From Candidatus Lumbricidiphila eiseniae (GTDB taxonomy: Bacteria; Actinomycetota; Actinomycetes; Actinomycetales; Microbacteriaceae), in the NCBI GenBank assembly GCA_002529645.1, contig NAEP01000028.1, forward strand, positions 124,001 through 188,000: a stretch of 64,000 nt of DNA, read 5' to 3'. Shown piece after piece: positions 33,420-44,831 of this stretch. Each line of letters starts with the position of its first letter. The first letter of the stretch is position 1. A program made the position numbers and the translations under genes. The notes beneath the pieces were generated by a model. It was not told the DNA's origin. It saw only the letters and a program-made list of their open reading frames with translations, and made no database searches.

Positions 33420-35053
33420 ACAACAGGATGTCTGCTGAGGCGAGTGCATCACCGGATTCCAGCGCGGTGGGGAGTGGGGCGGTGGTGAGCACATCGGTGG
33501 TAAGCGTGGCGGCGGAGGTGTGGATTGATGCGGACGGATACCGCGGGGATGTGGTCGCCGTTCTCAATTCTGTTCGTTCCGCGGGGTTCCCCGCGGAACG
33601 AACACTCGTCATGACCAATAACCGTGCCGGGCTTACCGCCGCCGCGGATGCTGTCTGCACGCAGTCTGGTGTGACGGTTGTGACTGCTACCGCAGCAGTG
33701 CTCAATGCGCGCCTTGCGCGCACCACGAGCGACCGAGTCATATGGGTGCGCGGGGGTGCGGTGCATCCCGATCTCATGTCCACCGTCGGCGCGTTCTGTG
33801 AGCGCTTCGATACGGTTGATGTTGTCTACGGCGACTCGGTTGAACCGAGCGGACACCCCGTGCGACGGCCCCTGTTTTCACCGCTGCGACTGCGCAGCCA
33901 CGATTATCTTGGCGCGGTTGTTGTTTTCCGGGTGTCGATGTTGAAGACGGTCGGGGGATTTCGCGCAGCAGCGCGGGGTGCGTACGTGCTCGACCTCGTA
34001 TTGCGGGCACAGGTGGCAGGAGACGAGGTCGAACTGCTGCCCGTGACGCTGGCAACCGCTGATCCAGCATCGAGCACCATCCACGATGACGCGGCCGAGA
34101 CCGCCGTTGTTGCGCGCCATCTGCGCAACCTCGGCAGCATCGCGACTATTGAGACGGTTCTGCCGGGTGTGCGACGGGTGCGCTACGCCATTATCGATAC
34201 CCCTCTCGTGTCGATTGTGATTCCCACTCGCGGCAGTCGGGCGGTTATTGCCGGTCGAGAACGCACACTGGTTGTAGAAGCCGTGCGCGGAATCATGGAA
34301 CACTCCACCTACCGCAACATCGAAATCGTTGTCGTCGCCGATGCCGATACACCCGAACCGGTTATCGAAAGTCTCGAAGAAATCTGCGGGAACTCGCTGC
34401 GGCTCGTGCTCTGGGATGCGCCGTTCAATTTCAGCGCGAAGGTCAATCGCGGTGCCGCGGTGGCATCCGGGCAGTACTTGCTCATTCTCAACGACGATGT
34501 CGAGATTGTATCCGGTGACTGGATTGACACCATGGTGGGTCTTATCCAGCAGCCGGGTGTGGGCCTGGTCGGTGCCGAACTCTTTTTCGAAGACAGCATG
34601 ATTCAACACGGTGGGCAACTCTATGCCGGTGGCCAGGTCGGTCACGCGGCATTTGAATGGCCCGGTGGTGTGGATGACCCGATCTGGTCACTGCACTCGG
34701 ACCGTGAGGTTTCCGGTGTGACGGCTGCGTGCCTGCTCATCGCCCGCGATCTCTTCGAGACCGTCGGTGGAATGACCAGTGAGTTGCCCGGAAACTACAA
34801 CGATGTTGATCTCAATTTGAAAGTGCGCGAGACAGGGCTGGTCGCGGTGTATTCGCCGTGGGCACGGCTCTATCACTTTGAGTCGAAAACCCGCGATCCG
34901 CGCATACTCGCATCAGATACTGCGACCCTACGCGCGCGCTGGGCGAGCCGGATAGAGGTGGAAATGTACAGTCGTTCGCTGATGGTTGGGCCGAGTTCGC
35001 GGGCTGTATCGCGGTTGCCGCAGTCATCCTATAAAGCTGTGAGAGGTTGTTGA
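33416..35053 (+). CDS. Two-part glycosyltransferase family 2 protein
   Basis: 545 aa. The N-terminal 250 residues look like a degenerate GT-A domain (VVYGDSVEP, LFSPLRLRSHDYLGAVVVFR), and the C-terminal half is a canonical GT2: VSIVIPTRGSR near residue 262, LILNDDVEIVSGDW near 358 with the metal-binding DD, and PGNYNDVDLNLKVRETG near 460. This layout matches large actinobacterial glycosyltransferases of the rhamnan/O-antigen type. Acts on the cytoplasmic side in the surface glycan pathway. It contains a 34-bp palindrome near its start. Confidence 0.85.
   Translation: MNNRMSAEASASPDSSAVGSGAVVSTSVVSVAAEVWIDADGYRGDVVAVLNSVRSAGFPAERTLVMTNNRAGLTAAADAVCTQSGVTVVTATAAVLNARLARTTSDRVIWVRGGAVHPDLMSTVGAFCERFDTVDVVYGDSVEPSGHPVRRPLFSPLRLRSHDYLGAVVVFRVSMLKTVGGFRAAARGAYVLDLVLRAQVAGDEVELLPVTLATADPASSTIHDDAAETAVVARHLRNLGSIATIETVLPGVRRVRYAIIDTPLVSIVIPTRGSRAVIAGRERTLVVEAVRGIMEHSTYRNIEIVVVADADTPEPVIESLEEICGNSLRLVLWDAPFNFSAKVNRGAAVASGQYLLILNDDVEIVSGDWIDTMVGLIQQPGVGLVGAELFFEDSMIQHGGQLYAGGQVGHAAFEWPGGVDDPIWSLHSDREVSGVTAACLLIARDLFETVGGMTSELPGNYNDVDLNLKVRETGLVAVYSPWARLYHFESKTRDPRILASDTATLRARWASRIEVEMYSRSLMVGPSSRAVSRLPQSSYKAVRGC
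33571..33604. repeat. Perfect 16-bp palindrome arms inside a glycosyltransferase gene
   Basis: Arms 33571-33586 and 33589-33604 (TGTTCGTTCCGCGGGG and its complement) are separated only by TT. In frame the DNA encodes SVRSAGFPAERT. A hairpin this strong in the first tenth of a gene would be expected to affect translation or mark a recombination or binding site. Confidence 0.85.
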
Positions 35054-35214
35054 GGGCTGGTCTTCCTGATCGCCCGCAGACCATCGCCGCGCGGGACTGT
35101 GATGCTCAGGCCAGGGTCCACCCACTGAAGCGGTCCTCGCGTCCGCCGCATCGGGCGGGTTCGTCGGTGTGTCCCAGCTTCCGGTCCTTCAACGGGCATT
35201 CACCTAACAGGGTG

Positions 35215-36065
35215 TTACTGGGCGAGGATGCCCCGCGCCGCAGCATCCTCAATGGCAGCCTGCCAACTGCGTGCGGCGGGCAGTCCCGCGGCGAGCCACG
35301 CGCCGTGACTGAGCACCGAGTAGTGTGGGCGCGGTGCCGGACGGGCACTGGCGTCGGTTGATGCGGGTGAAATGAGCTCGGGATCCGCGCCGTGTGCGGC
35401 GAGGACAGCGCGACCAAAGTCATACCACGTCGTCTCGCCTGTGTTCGTTGCGTGATAAATGCCCGGTGCCGGGCGGGCATCAACGAGTGCGACAAGCTGT
35501 GCGGCAAGATCGGCGGCGAGCGTTGGTTGGCCGACCTGATCGTTAACCACCGTCCACGGCTGTCCCTGTGCCGCGAGGGCGAGCATGGTACGCGCAAAGT
35601 TGCGGCCGTGTTCGCCGTACACCCACGCGGTGCGCACAATGTACGTGCCGTCAGGATGCTCCGCACGAGCGAGCTTTTCACCGGCTTCTTTTGTCCGTCC
35701 GTATGCCGACAGTGGTCTCGTGGTGTCGGTTTCCCGGTAGGGGGAGGTTCCTTTCCCATCAAACACGTAATCGGTGGACGGCTGCACAAACAGTGCTCTG
35801 GTCGCCGCTGCCGCCCGTGCCAGGTTCGCGGTGCCGATCGCGTTCACCGCGTACGCCTCATTTTCGTGGGACTCTGCAAGATCAACGGCTGTGTATGCTG
35901 CGCAGTTGATGACCACATCGTGACCGTGTACCGCATCGGCTACCTGGTGGCTGTCGGTGATGTCTATGAGGGAGTGACTGAGTGCGGTGACGCAGCGGTC
36001 GCCGAGAGCACGGACGATGTCGCGTCCGAGCATTCCGGATGCTCCGGTGACAAGGTAACGCACCA

Positions 36066-36066
<1 letters not shown>
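35215..36066 (-). CDS. rfbD: dTDP-4-dehydrorhamnose reductase
   Basis: 283 aa short-chain reductase for the last step to dTDP-L-rhamnose. NADP-binding VTGASGMLGRDIV at the start, TDYVFDGKGTSPYRETD near residue 100 and YGRTKEAGEK with the catalytic Tyr and Lys near 125. ATG at 36066, overlapping the rfbB stop by one base (TGATG). The gap 35054-35214 downstream has nothing I can assign. Confidence 0.93.
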
Positions 36067-37778
<1,712 letters not shown>

Positions 37779-37780
37779 GT

Positions 37781-38644
37781 ATGCGCGGAATTATTCTTGC
37801 CGGTGGTTCCGGCACGCGATTGTGGCCGATCACCAAGGGCATTTCGAAGCAACTCATGCCCATCTACGACAAGCCAATGATCTATTACCCGCTATCGACA
37901 CTCATGATGGCGGGTATCCGCGATATCCTTGTTATTACGACGCCCGAATATCAGGGACAGTTTCGCGCACTGCTGGGAGATGGCTCGGCCCTGGGTTTGC
38001 GACTCGAATACGCCGTGCAGCCCAGTCCTGACGGACTGGCTCAGGCGTTTATTATTGGCGAAGAATTCATCGGTGACTCATCCGTCGCGCTCGTGCTCGG
38101 CGATAATATTTTCCACGGCACCGGGCTGGGGTCTTCGCTGCGCGGGCACGCCGACCTTACCGGTGCCCGGATCTTTGCCTATCAGGTGAGTGATCCCAGC
38201 GCGTACGGCGTTGTCGAGTTTGACGAGAACAATACGGCAATCTCTATTGAGGAAAAACCAGCTGCTCCGAAAAGCAGGTTTGCCGTACCTGGACTCTATT
38301 TCTATGACAATAGCGTCGTCGAGATCGCCAAGTCGATAACCCCGAGTGCGCGTGGCGAACTGGAAATCTCGACCGTTAACGAGTGCTATCTCAAGCGCGG
38401 CGACCTGCGGGTGCAGGTGCTTGAGCGCGGCACAGCCTGGCTTGACACCGGCACCTTTGAGTCAATGATGCAGGCCTCCGAGTATGTGCGGGTTATTGAA
38501 GACCGCCAGGGTTTTAAGATTGGCTGCATTGAAGAGATTGCGTGGCGAGCCGGGTGGATTACCGCCGAACAGCTGCGGGAGCTGGCTGAACCGCTCGTAA
38601 AGAGCGGCTACGGCGATTACCTGCGGCGATTGGTTCAGGAGTAG
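37781..38644 (+). CDS. rfbA: Glucose-1-phosphate thymidylyltransferase
   Basis: 287 aa. Nucleotide-binding [20 protein letters not shown], then [27 protein letters not shown] near residue 108, [17 protein letters not shown] and [14 protein letters not shown]. Start ATG 37781 two bases after the rfbC stop. Makes dTDP-glucose, the entry step to dTDP-rhamnose. Confidence 0.95.
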   Translation: MRGIILAGGSGTRLWPITKGISKQLMPIYDKPMIYYPLSTLMMAGIRDILVITTPEYQGQFRALLGDGSALGLRLEYAVQPSPDGLAQAFIIGEEFIGDSSVALVLGDNIFHGTGLGSSLRGHADLTGARIFAYQVSDPSAYGVVEFDENNTAISIEEKPAAPKSRFAVPGLYFYDNSVVEIAKSITPSARGELEISTVNECYLKRGDLRVQVLERGTAWLDTGTFESMMQASEYVRVIEDRQGFKIGCIEEIAWRAGWITAEQLRELAEPLVKSGYGDYLRRLVQE

Positions 38645-38682
38645 TTGCAGCGCAGTGAATGTCGCGCGGGCGGGGCATCCTG

Positions 38683-39543
38683 TCACGAGTGTCGCCGTGC
38701 CATCCGCCGGGAAATGAGCGCAAAGCGCGCGTTCAGCCCCCAGCGCAGCGCCATCCGCACCGGGGCAAGCCACCAACCGTGGTAACGCTTGCTGAGGTAG
38801 CGATAAGCGCTCTCGTGGTGTACCCGCAGCATCGTGATCGATTCGGTCGTCGTGGAATGAGCACCTCTGTGAACGACCTCGCCGCGCGGGTCGAACAGGC
38901 ACACCCACCCGGCCTTACCCAGTCGATAGCCCAGATCTACATCTTCGAAGTACATGAAGTACCCGTCATCAAAGCCATCCACCGCGTCGAACGCGGTTCT
39001 GTTGATGAGCAGGCAGCAGCCGGAGAGCCATCCGCTCGGGTGTCGCGCCGTGTCATCCGTGGCGTGGTAGGCGCGACTCCACGGGTTGCTCGGCCACACC
39101 TTGCCGAACAGGGCGTGGCCGATTCCGTTGGACAGGGTTGGCAGGTTCCGGGCGGACGGGTACGAGACACCGTCCGGCGTCAGCACTCGTGGTCCAACTG
39201 CCGCCACGCGCGGTGATTCGGTCAGGGTTGTTATCAGGTGTGCCAGTGCCCCGGGTCGCAGTCTCACGTCGGGGTTTGAGACGAGAATGTGTCGAAAATT
39301 GGTGGGTATCTGTGCGATTACGCGATTGAGCGCACCACCGTAGCCGTAGTTTTCGGGCATTTCCAGGAGGGTTGCCCCCTGGGCTGCCACAAGAGTGCGC
39401 AGGGTGCCCCGATCAATGGAGCCATTGTCAGCGACCCAGACACGGTCTCCTGGCCGCAACTCCAAGCCCACCGAGGTAAGAAATTCTTCGATCTCGGCAT
39501 TGGAATTGTAGGTGACGGTGACAACCGCGAGATGCCCGCTCAC
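38683..39543 (-). CDS. Glycosyltransferase family 2 (WbbL-like rhamnosyltransferase)
   Basis: 286 aa. LAVVTVTYNSNAEIEEFL at the start, VADNGSIDRGTL, LLEMPENYGYGGALNRVI near residue 57, VSNPDVRLRPGAL near 85 with the metal motif, and YFMYFEDVDLGYRLGKAGW near 195. This pattern is that of WbbL-type dTDP-Rha transferases which begin galactan or rhamnan linker synthesis in actinobacteria. Converges with rfbA across 38 bases; 39544-39787 upstream shows no gene. Confidence 0.86.
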   Translation of the reverse strand: MSGHLAVVTVTYNSNAEIEEFLTSVGLELRPGDRVWVADNGSIDRGTLRTLVAAQGATLLEMPENYGYGGALNRVIAQIPTNFRHILVSNPDVRLRPGALAHLITTLTESPRVAAVGPRVLTPDGVSYPSARNLPTLSNGIGHALFGKVWPSNPWSRAYHATDDTARHPSGWLSGCCLLINRTAFDAVDGFDDGYFMYFEDVDLGYRLGKAGWVCLFDPRGEVVHRGAHSTTTESITMLRVHHESAYRYLSKRYHGWWLAPVRMALRWGLNARFALISRRMARRHS

Positions 39544-39787
39544 CTGCTGCTGAGGCTGAATGACGATGACCTTTCTCCTTCACACGCCGATTCGCGTGAG
39601 CGGGTCGTTTTCTGCTCCCAGGATAGCCGAGTGCCGCACGCTCCCGCGTCGGACGTGCGCGCCCGAGCTAAGTCGGTCGGAAAGTGCAGATTTCCGCCGT
39701 CTCGGTGGACTCAAGCGTGCCTCAGGGCAGACGAGCGAGATTGACCGGGGGTTCGGGTGTGCTTCACAGCGACGGGGTGTGAGTGCC

Positions 39788-41002
39788 TTACCCGGCGGCA
39801 ATCGGTCGCGGTGGTTGAATATTCTCGAAGCTGCTACCGAACGTCATGATTCCACCAGATTCGATGGGGGTGCCCGTGAGGACATCGATTCGGATCGCTC
39901 GTTGTAGGGCATCGTAGACGTGGGTGCCGGTTCTGTCTTGGATGGAGAAGGACACATCGAAGGTGCCCGGTCGCAGGGGCAGGCTGGGAATTCGCACGTC
40001 AATGCTGCCGGTGCCCGGTTTAATGCTGGAGACAACATACCCAGCGTCACGGGAATGGTGACCCCACACGAAGACCCCCTCCCTGCTGTCCAGGGATGTC
40101 CCAAATATCGGCCGCTCGATCTCAATTTCTGACTGGTAGTGCGCGCGTATTGTCACCTCATCGCCCGTGTGACAGGTGCGGGTGTCGACTCCGTCGACGA
40201 TCCACTCGAGCTTCGTGACGTAGCTCTCGCCGCTGCCGAACCGAACACCACCGGATTCGACTTTCCGGGCACGGTGTTCCTTGTTTGCGTAGGCATCGAC
40301 GATTCCCATCGCGTCACCGGTTTCGATCACTCGCCCGTTCTGTAACCAGGCGACCTCATCACAAAATGTTCGCATGAGATCGTGTGCGTGACTCACCACG
40401 ACGACGGTGCGACCATCCGCTTTTAGCTCGGAGAATTTCTCGGTGCATTTTTCCTGGAATTGCATATCACCGACGGCGAGTACCTCATCGACGAGCAGGA
40501 TATCTGGCTCCACGTGAATAGCCACGGCAAAACCCAAGCGCACGTACATGCCACTCGAGTAGTTCTTTACCGGCTGGTCGATAAAGCGCTCAACGCCACT
40601 GAAGTCGATAATGGCGTCAAATTTGCGATCAATTTCTTTTTTTGACATACCGAGGATAGCACCGTTGAGGTACACGTTTTCGCGACCCGTGAGGTTGGGG
40701 TGAAAACCGGAACCGACCTCTAGCATTGCGGCGAGCCTGCCGTCCACGGTAATTTTTCCGCTGTTGGGGGTGAGAATTCGGGCAATGCACTTGAGGAGGG
40801 TTGACTTGCCCGAGCCATTGTGGCCGAGCAATCCAAAAGTGATTCCGCGTGGAATTTCTAACGAGACATCGTCCACGGCAACAAACTCTTCGAATTTGTT
40901 TCGACCACGAGCGATAATAGCGGACTTCAGAGACTGGTTACGGTCGGTGTAGACACGGAAGGTTTTTGTCACGTTCTCGACGCGAACGGCAAAGTCGGAC
41001 AT
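39788..41002 (-). CDS. wzt: Polysaccharide ABC exporter ATPase with glycan-binding tail (Wzt)
   Basis: 404 aa. Nucleotide-binding domain (residues 1-245): Walker A GLLGHNGSGKSTLLK near 58, NYSSGMYVRLGFAVA signature, Walker B DILLVDEVLAVGD. A C-terminal beta-rich domain of about 145 residues (from VRFGSGESYVTKLE, through SIDVRIPSLPLRPGTFDVSF) matches the Wzt-C carbohydrate-recognition fold. ATG 41002 overlaps the permease stop (TGATG). Drives export of a long lipid-linked glycan recognised by its tail. Confidence 0.92.
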   Translation of the reverse strand: MSDFAVRVENVTKTFRVYTDRNQSLKSAIIARGRNKFEEFVAVDDVSLEIPRGITFGLLGHNGSGKSTLLKCIARILTPNSGKITVDGRLAAMLEVGSGFHPNLTGRENVYLNGAILGMSKKEIDRKFDAIIDFSGVERFIDQPVKNYSSGMYVRLGFAVAIHVEPDILLVDEVLAVGDMQFQEKCTEKFSELKADGRTVVVVSHAHDLMRTFCDEVAWLQNGRVIETGDAMGIVDAYANKEHRARKVESGGVRFGSGESYVTKLEWIVDGVDTRTCHTGDEVTIRAHYQSEIEIERPIFGTSLDSREGVFVWGHHSRDAGYVVSSIKPGTGSIDVRIPSLPLRPGTFDVSFSIQDRTGTHVYDALQRAIRIDVLTGTPIESGGIMTFGSSFENIQPPRPIAAG

Positions 41003-41862
41003 CAGAGTTCCTCCACAATTCGTGCCTGTTTGGCACGGAATACGAGGGTTCCAATGGTAAGACTGCCGCACGCCCACAGTGTGGTCATGAGCCAGATGTC
41101 CCAGTTGGGCAGCGCAAAATCATAGATCAGCGCACGGAACGCTTCGATGAACTGTTCAGCGGGGTTGGCGCGGAAGACAGCGAGGAGAGGGATCGGTTGA
41201 CCGTTGATCGAGATGCCGTCTTGAAACAGCCGAGTGGATGCCGATGCGACGAGTGTCACCGGGAATACCACCCCGGAGGCATACATCCAGACCTGACTGA
41301 ACAGCCCCCACAGGTGTTCAATATCCCGAAACCAAATAACGACGATCGACAGCGTCAGTGCGACACCCGTGCAGAACACCGCAAGCAGGATAATGAAGAC
41401 AACGAGGACAGGGATCATAAGAAATATCTTGGGGCCGACGATGGCTGCCACAATGACCATGATCACAGAGAGCTCTGTCAGGAAGGTTGCCGCTTTGGCA
41501 ATAACCGCGGAGACGACAAGCACAACCCGAGGGAAATGCACCTTAGTCAGCAGTCCAGCATTCCCAAGAAGTGCCGACATGCCGGCTGCAATAGAGCTGG
41601 AAAGGAACGTCCACGTGACGAGTCCAACCGCGATCCAGAGAGAGAAAAAGTGCAACTTGGAATTGATTCCGGGCGGTGCCTGTCCCGCCAGAATTAACCC
41701 AAAGACGAGGCTGTACGTTGCAATTGTGACGAGCGGGTTGACGAGGGACCACAACCGACCGAGCGCGGTTCGGTTGTACTGCGCCCGAACCTCGCGTAGT
41801 GCCAGCGTCCACGTCAGCGTTATCGCGCCGCGTACCTCAGCGGAGAAGGGGGGGTTCACCAT
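41002..41862 (-). CDS. wzm: Polysaccharide ABC exporter permease (Wzm)
   Basis: 286 aa with six membrane helices in the ABC-2 polysaccharide export pattern. LALREVRAQYNRTALGRLWS precedes helix 1, and NPAEQFIEAFRALIYD lies before the last helix, both conserved in Wzm/TagG/RfbA proteins. Partner of Wzt encoded directly downstream. Presence of an ABC exporter implies the polymer is finished in the cytoplasm before export, in contrast to a Wzx/Wzy route. Confidence 0.92.
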   Translation of the reverse strand: MVNPPFSAEVRGAITLTWTLALREVRAQYNRTALGRLWSLVNPLVTIATYSLVFGLILAGQAPPGINSKLHFFSLWIAVGLVTWTFLSSSIAAGMSALLGNAGLLTKVHFPRVVLVVSAVIAKAATFLTELSVIMVIVAAIVGPKIFLMIPVLVVFIILLAVFCTGVALTLSIVVIWFRDIEHLWGLFSQVWMYASGVVFPVTLVASASTRLFQDGISINGQPIPLLAVFRANPAEQFIEAFRALIYDFALPNWDIWLMTTLWACGSLTIGTLVFRAKQARIVEEL

Positions 41863-41930
41863 CGCATGATACCGATCTGAAGGAGGGGTGGGTCGGGATG
41901 CTGTGGCAACGACCTACCGCGGTGGTCGAG

Positions 41931-43010
41931 TCATACACGGTGTCGTGGGGGATCGGTGGCGTCCGGGTCAACACCACCAAATAGCTTGCTTGTAAGCTGT
42001 CGAGTGGCGTGACCAATGCGACGAATCGGCGACCGGGCGCGTTCCTCTCGAATGCGGTCAAGGAGGTCAAGGTTCTGATCCAACCTGTTGAGCAACTGAT
42101 CGATGCGGGCGATCTGTTCGCCCAACCGGCTGCCATAACGGTGGTCGTCGCCCTGTTCGAGACGGTCCGCGACGATGTTCAGGCGTTGCCACACTGTCGT
42201 GTCGAGATTTTTCACAAGACCGGCAATAAACGCGAGGTAGCCAACCGGGTCGCCCGTCTCAAGCGCTCTCTTGAGGTAGGTTTCGCGGATAACCTGCTCC
42301 GCCTGCAGGTGCTCGTGTGCGGCCGCGAAGACGCTGTTGCCGAGCGGACCATCCTCACTGTGTCGATGGTGCCAGAATGCTCGCGGTGGACCGTCAACGA
42401 ACCCAACCGTGTGTGCACGTAACAGCCGCAACATAAAGTCCCAGTCGGCGTTGGCGGTCTTCGATCCATCCCAGCCACCGACCGATAGGTAGGCGTCGCG
42501 GCGAACGAGCATGGAACTTGGTGGAACGTAATTGGTGTGCAGAATATCGCTGAGGGTGACTTCGTATGAACTCGGCTTCAGCATCTCGCGCCCGATCTCA
42601 ACGATGGTATCGGCATCAACTTTTTCGGTCACAACCTCGGTACGCACGGCAACAGCACCGTCTGAGTGAGTTCGGAGCCAGGACACCGTGACCTCGAGGT
42701 AATCGTTGGCCCAGGAGTCATCATCGTCCAGAATGGCAATAAATTCCGACGTTGAGCCGGCAATACCGACGGTCGCGGCCCGCTCGCGCCCGACCGACTC
42801 GGGGTTGTGGATGACCGACACCTGCGAGAGATCCGGGTGTGTGGCAACCAGCGCGTCGACTGCCGCCGGATCACCGCCGTCGTTGACGATAACGAGGTGG
42901 TAGTCGCGGAAGGTTTGCCGTGCCACCGAGTCGAGCGCTCGTCGCAGTAGCAGCGCGCGATCACGAGTCCTGGTGATGATGGCAACACTGGTTGCGTTCT
43001 TCGAACTCAT
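41931..43010 (-). CDS. Glycosyltransferase family 2 with C-terminal coiled coil
   Basis: 359 aa from ATG 43010. VAIITRTRDRALLLRRALDS, VIVNDGGDPAAVDALV, and FIAILDDDDSWANDYLE (metal site near residue 93) define the GT-A domain, with WDFMLRLLRAHT and FWHHRHSEDG in the acceptor half. The last 90 residues are heptad-rich (GEQIARIDQLLNRLDQNLDL) and end in a basic stretch, probably for membrane or partner contact. First gene of the Wzm-Wzt unit, 68 bases upstream of wzm. Confidence 0.86.
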   Translation of the reverse strand: MSSKNATSVAIITRTRDRALLLRRALDSVARQTFRDYHLVIVNDGGDPAAVDALVATHPDLSQVSVIHNPESVGRERAATVGIAGSTSEFIAILDDDDSWANDYLEVTVSWLRTHSDGAVAVRTEVVTEKVDADTIVEIGREMLKPSSYEVTLSDILHTNYVPPSSMLVRRDAYLSVGGWDGSKTANADWDFMLRLLRAHTVGFVDGPPRAFWHHRHSEDGPLGNSVFAAAHEHLQAEQVIRETYLKRALETGDPVGYLAFIAGLVKNLDTTVWQRLNIVADRLEQGDDHRYGSRLGEQIARIDQLLNRLDQNLDLLDRIREERARSPIRRIGHATRQLTSKLFGGVDPDATDPPRHRV

Positions 43011-43220
43011 TGTTTCCTGACTCCTCACCCCGAACGGACGGGGATTACCCACGTGTCGCTGAGCACGTGCGTCAGCCTCTTGCTATCCCCAGGATAACCG
43101 GGGCCGTGCAAATCATAGCGTCAGATTCCCGACCATCTCCTGTTGATCAGCAGCCCGACTAAACTCGTCTGAACGTGAACCGGAACACATCGGTCGCTGT
43201 CGGGTGGAGGGCCTGGTCGA

Positions 43221-44831
43221 ATGGAATCTGCAGTTGTGCCGGTGGCTGAGCGGCAGAGAGCGTCCAGTGCCCGTCTTGTCACGCGATACACGTGGGTGAT
43301 GTTTGTCATAGCGACATGCCTCGGTGTGCTCTGGTCGTTGGCGTCTCCCGTGTTTGGGGTGCCCGACGAGGCATCCCACTTTTATAAGGGTGCCGCGCAG
43401 GTGCGAGGTCAGGTCATCGGCAAGACCGTGCCGGGCATCAAGCACATCGTGGTGGATGTCCCACCGGGCGACGAATACTCCCCGAACCTGGTCTGTTTTG
43501 CGTTTCAACCGACACAGCCGGGCAACTGTGATGGTGTGCAGTTGGGCGACGAAAAAACGGGAACGACGTACGCAACACAGGTTGGAGCCTACAACCCGAT
43601 CTACTACTACATCGTGGGATGGCCCTCGCTCTTCATCACCGGAAATGCCGCGGTCTACGCCATGAGAATCATGGGCGCGCTGCTTGCGGCCGCCCTCATC
43701 GCCTGTGCGTTTCGGTACAGTCTGCTCAGTCGTTGCTCTTGGCTCCCCGCATCGGTGGCGTTCATCCTCGCGCCAATGAACATGTTTTTGATCGGAGCGG
43801 TGAATCCTAACGGTGCGGAGATTGCCGCGGGTGCGGCGTTCTGGATCTCGAGTCTTGTGCTGTTCACAACACCGATAACGGGTCGAGAACGGGTGTGGTT
43901 GTGGGCAACGGTGGTGGTCTCGGGGGTGTTGCTGGCAAACGCACGAGCGCTCGGTCCGCTCTGGGTTGGTTTCATCGTTGTGGTTGTCGTGATTGTCGCC
44001 GGATGGCGATCTACACGCCATATGTTCACGCGGCGTTCATCGTGGGTACCGATCGGGATTCTTGCGGCGGGGGGTGTGTTTTCGTGTGCCTGGACCGTGA
44101 TCGGTGGGTCTCTCTCAGCTCAGGCAGAGCCGAACGATGCCCCGCTTGTCGGCGGGAGCTTTGCCAGCGGATTTGCCTACATGCTCAAAGCAACCCCGAA
44201 TTTCATTATTCAGGCGGTCGGGGTTTTTGGCTGGCTAGATACGGCTTTAGTACCGACGCTGTATTGGGTGTACGCCGCTGCTGTTGGAGCCCTCGTGGTG
44301 TGGGCATTCGTGACCGCTTCGCGCCGCAGCGCTATTATTCTGGCTCTGCTCAGCCTGGCGGTTGTGCTTCTTCCGGCACTCATTCAAGCCCGGAGCGTCT
44401 CACAGACGGGAATCATTTGGCAGGGCCGGTACGGCACCGTGTTGTACCTCGGGGTGGTCATCGTTGCGGCCTACTTTGCGGGGCGGCCGAGAGTGTTGTC
44501 TCCGACGGTGGATGCCTCAGGGTTGCAGGTGTCGGCGGTGGGTGCAGGATCGCCGTGGTCGGTGGAGCGGTATACCCAACGGGCGACGGCGTGGGTGGCA
44601 TCCCTTGTTGCCGCCTTTGGATGCGTCGCGTTTGTGCACACCCTGCATCGCTACGTTGTTGGTGCTGACGGGATGGTGGGGAAGATGTTCCGGGCTCCTT
44701 TGTGGCAGCCGCCCGGTGGGTGGATGGCGCTCAGCGCGTTGTACCTTGTTGTGAGTGTTGTGGCTGTCATCGTGCTCGCTCGGTCTGTCACCCTCGCGCA
44801 GCGGTCGGCCACCGAGGCCTCGGTACCGTGA
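43221..44831 (+). CDS. DUF2142 polytopic membrane protein
   Basis: 536 aa with about twelve hydrophobic segments. The first extracytoplasmic loop has SPVFGVPDEASHFYKGAAQV, the DE-containing motif of DUF2142 proteins, which have a GT-C-like layout and occur in polysaccharide clusters. It probably acts outside on lipid-linked sugars or as a polymerase/ligase; the precise activity is not known. GTGA overlap with the following GT4 gene. The 210 bases upstream are a divergent promoter region without visible repeats. Confidence 0.83.
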   Translation: MESAVVPVAERQRASSARLVTRYTWVMFVIATCLGVLWSLASPVFGVPDEASHFYKGAAQVRGQVIGKTVPGIKHIVVDVPPGDEYSPNLVCFAFQPTQPGNCDGVQLGDEKTGTTYATQVGAYNPIYYYIVGWPSLFITGNAAVYAMRIMGALLAAALIACAFRYSLLSRCSWLPASVAFILAPMNMFLIGAVNPNGAEIAAGAAFWISSLVLFTTPITGRERVWLWATVVVSGVLLANARALGPLWVGFIVVVVVIVAGWRSTRHMFTRRSSWVPIGILAAGGVFSCAWTVIGGSLSAQAEPNDAPLVGGSFASGFAYMLKATPNFIIQAVGVFGWLDTALVPTLYWVYAAAVGALVVWAFVTASRRSAIILALLSLAVVLLPALIQARSVSQTGIIWQGRYGTVLYLGVVIVAAYFAGRPRVLSPTVDASGLQVSAVGAGSPWSVERYTQRATAWVASLVAAFGCVAFVHTLHRYVVGADGMVGKMFRAPLWQPPGGWMALSALYLVVSVVAVIVLARSVTLAQRSATEASVP

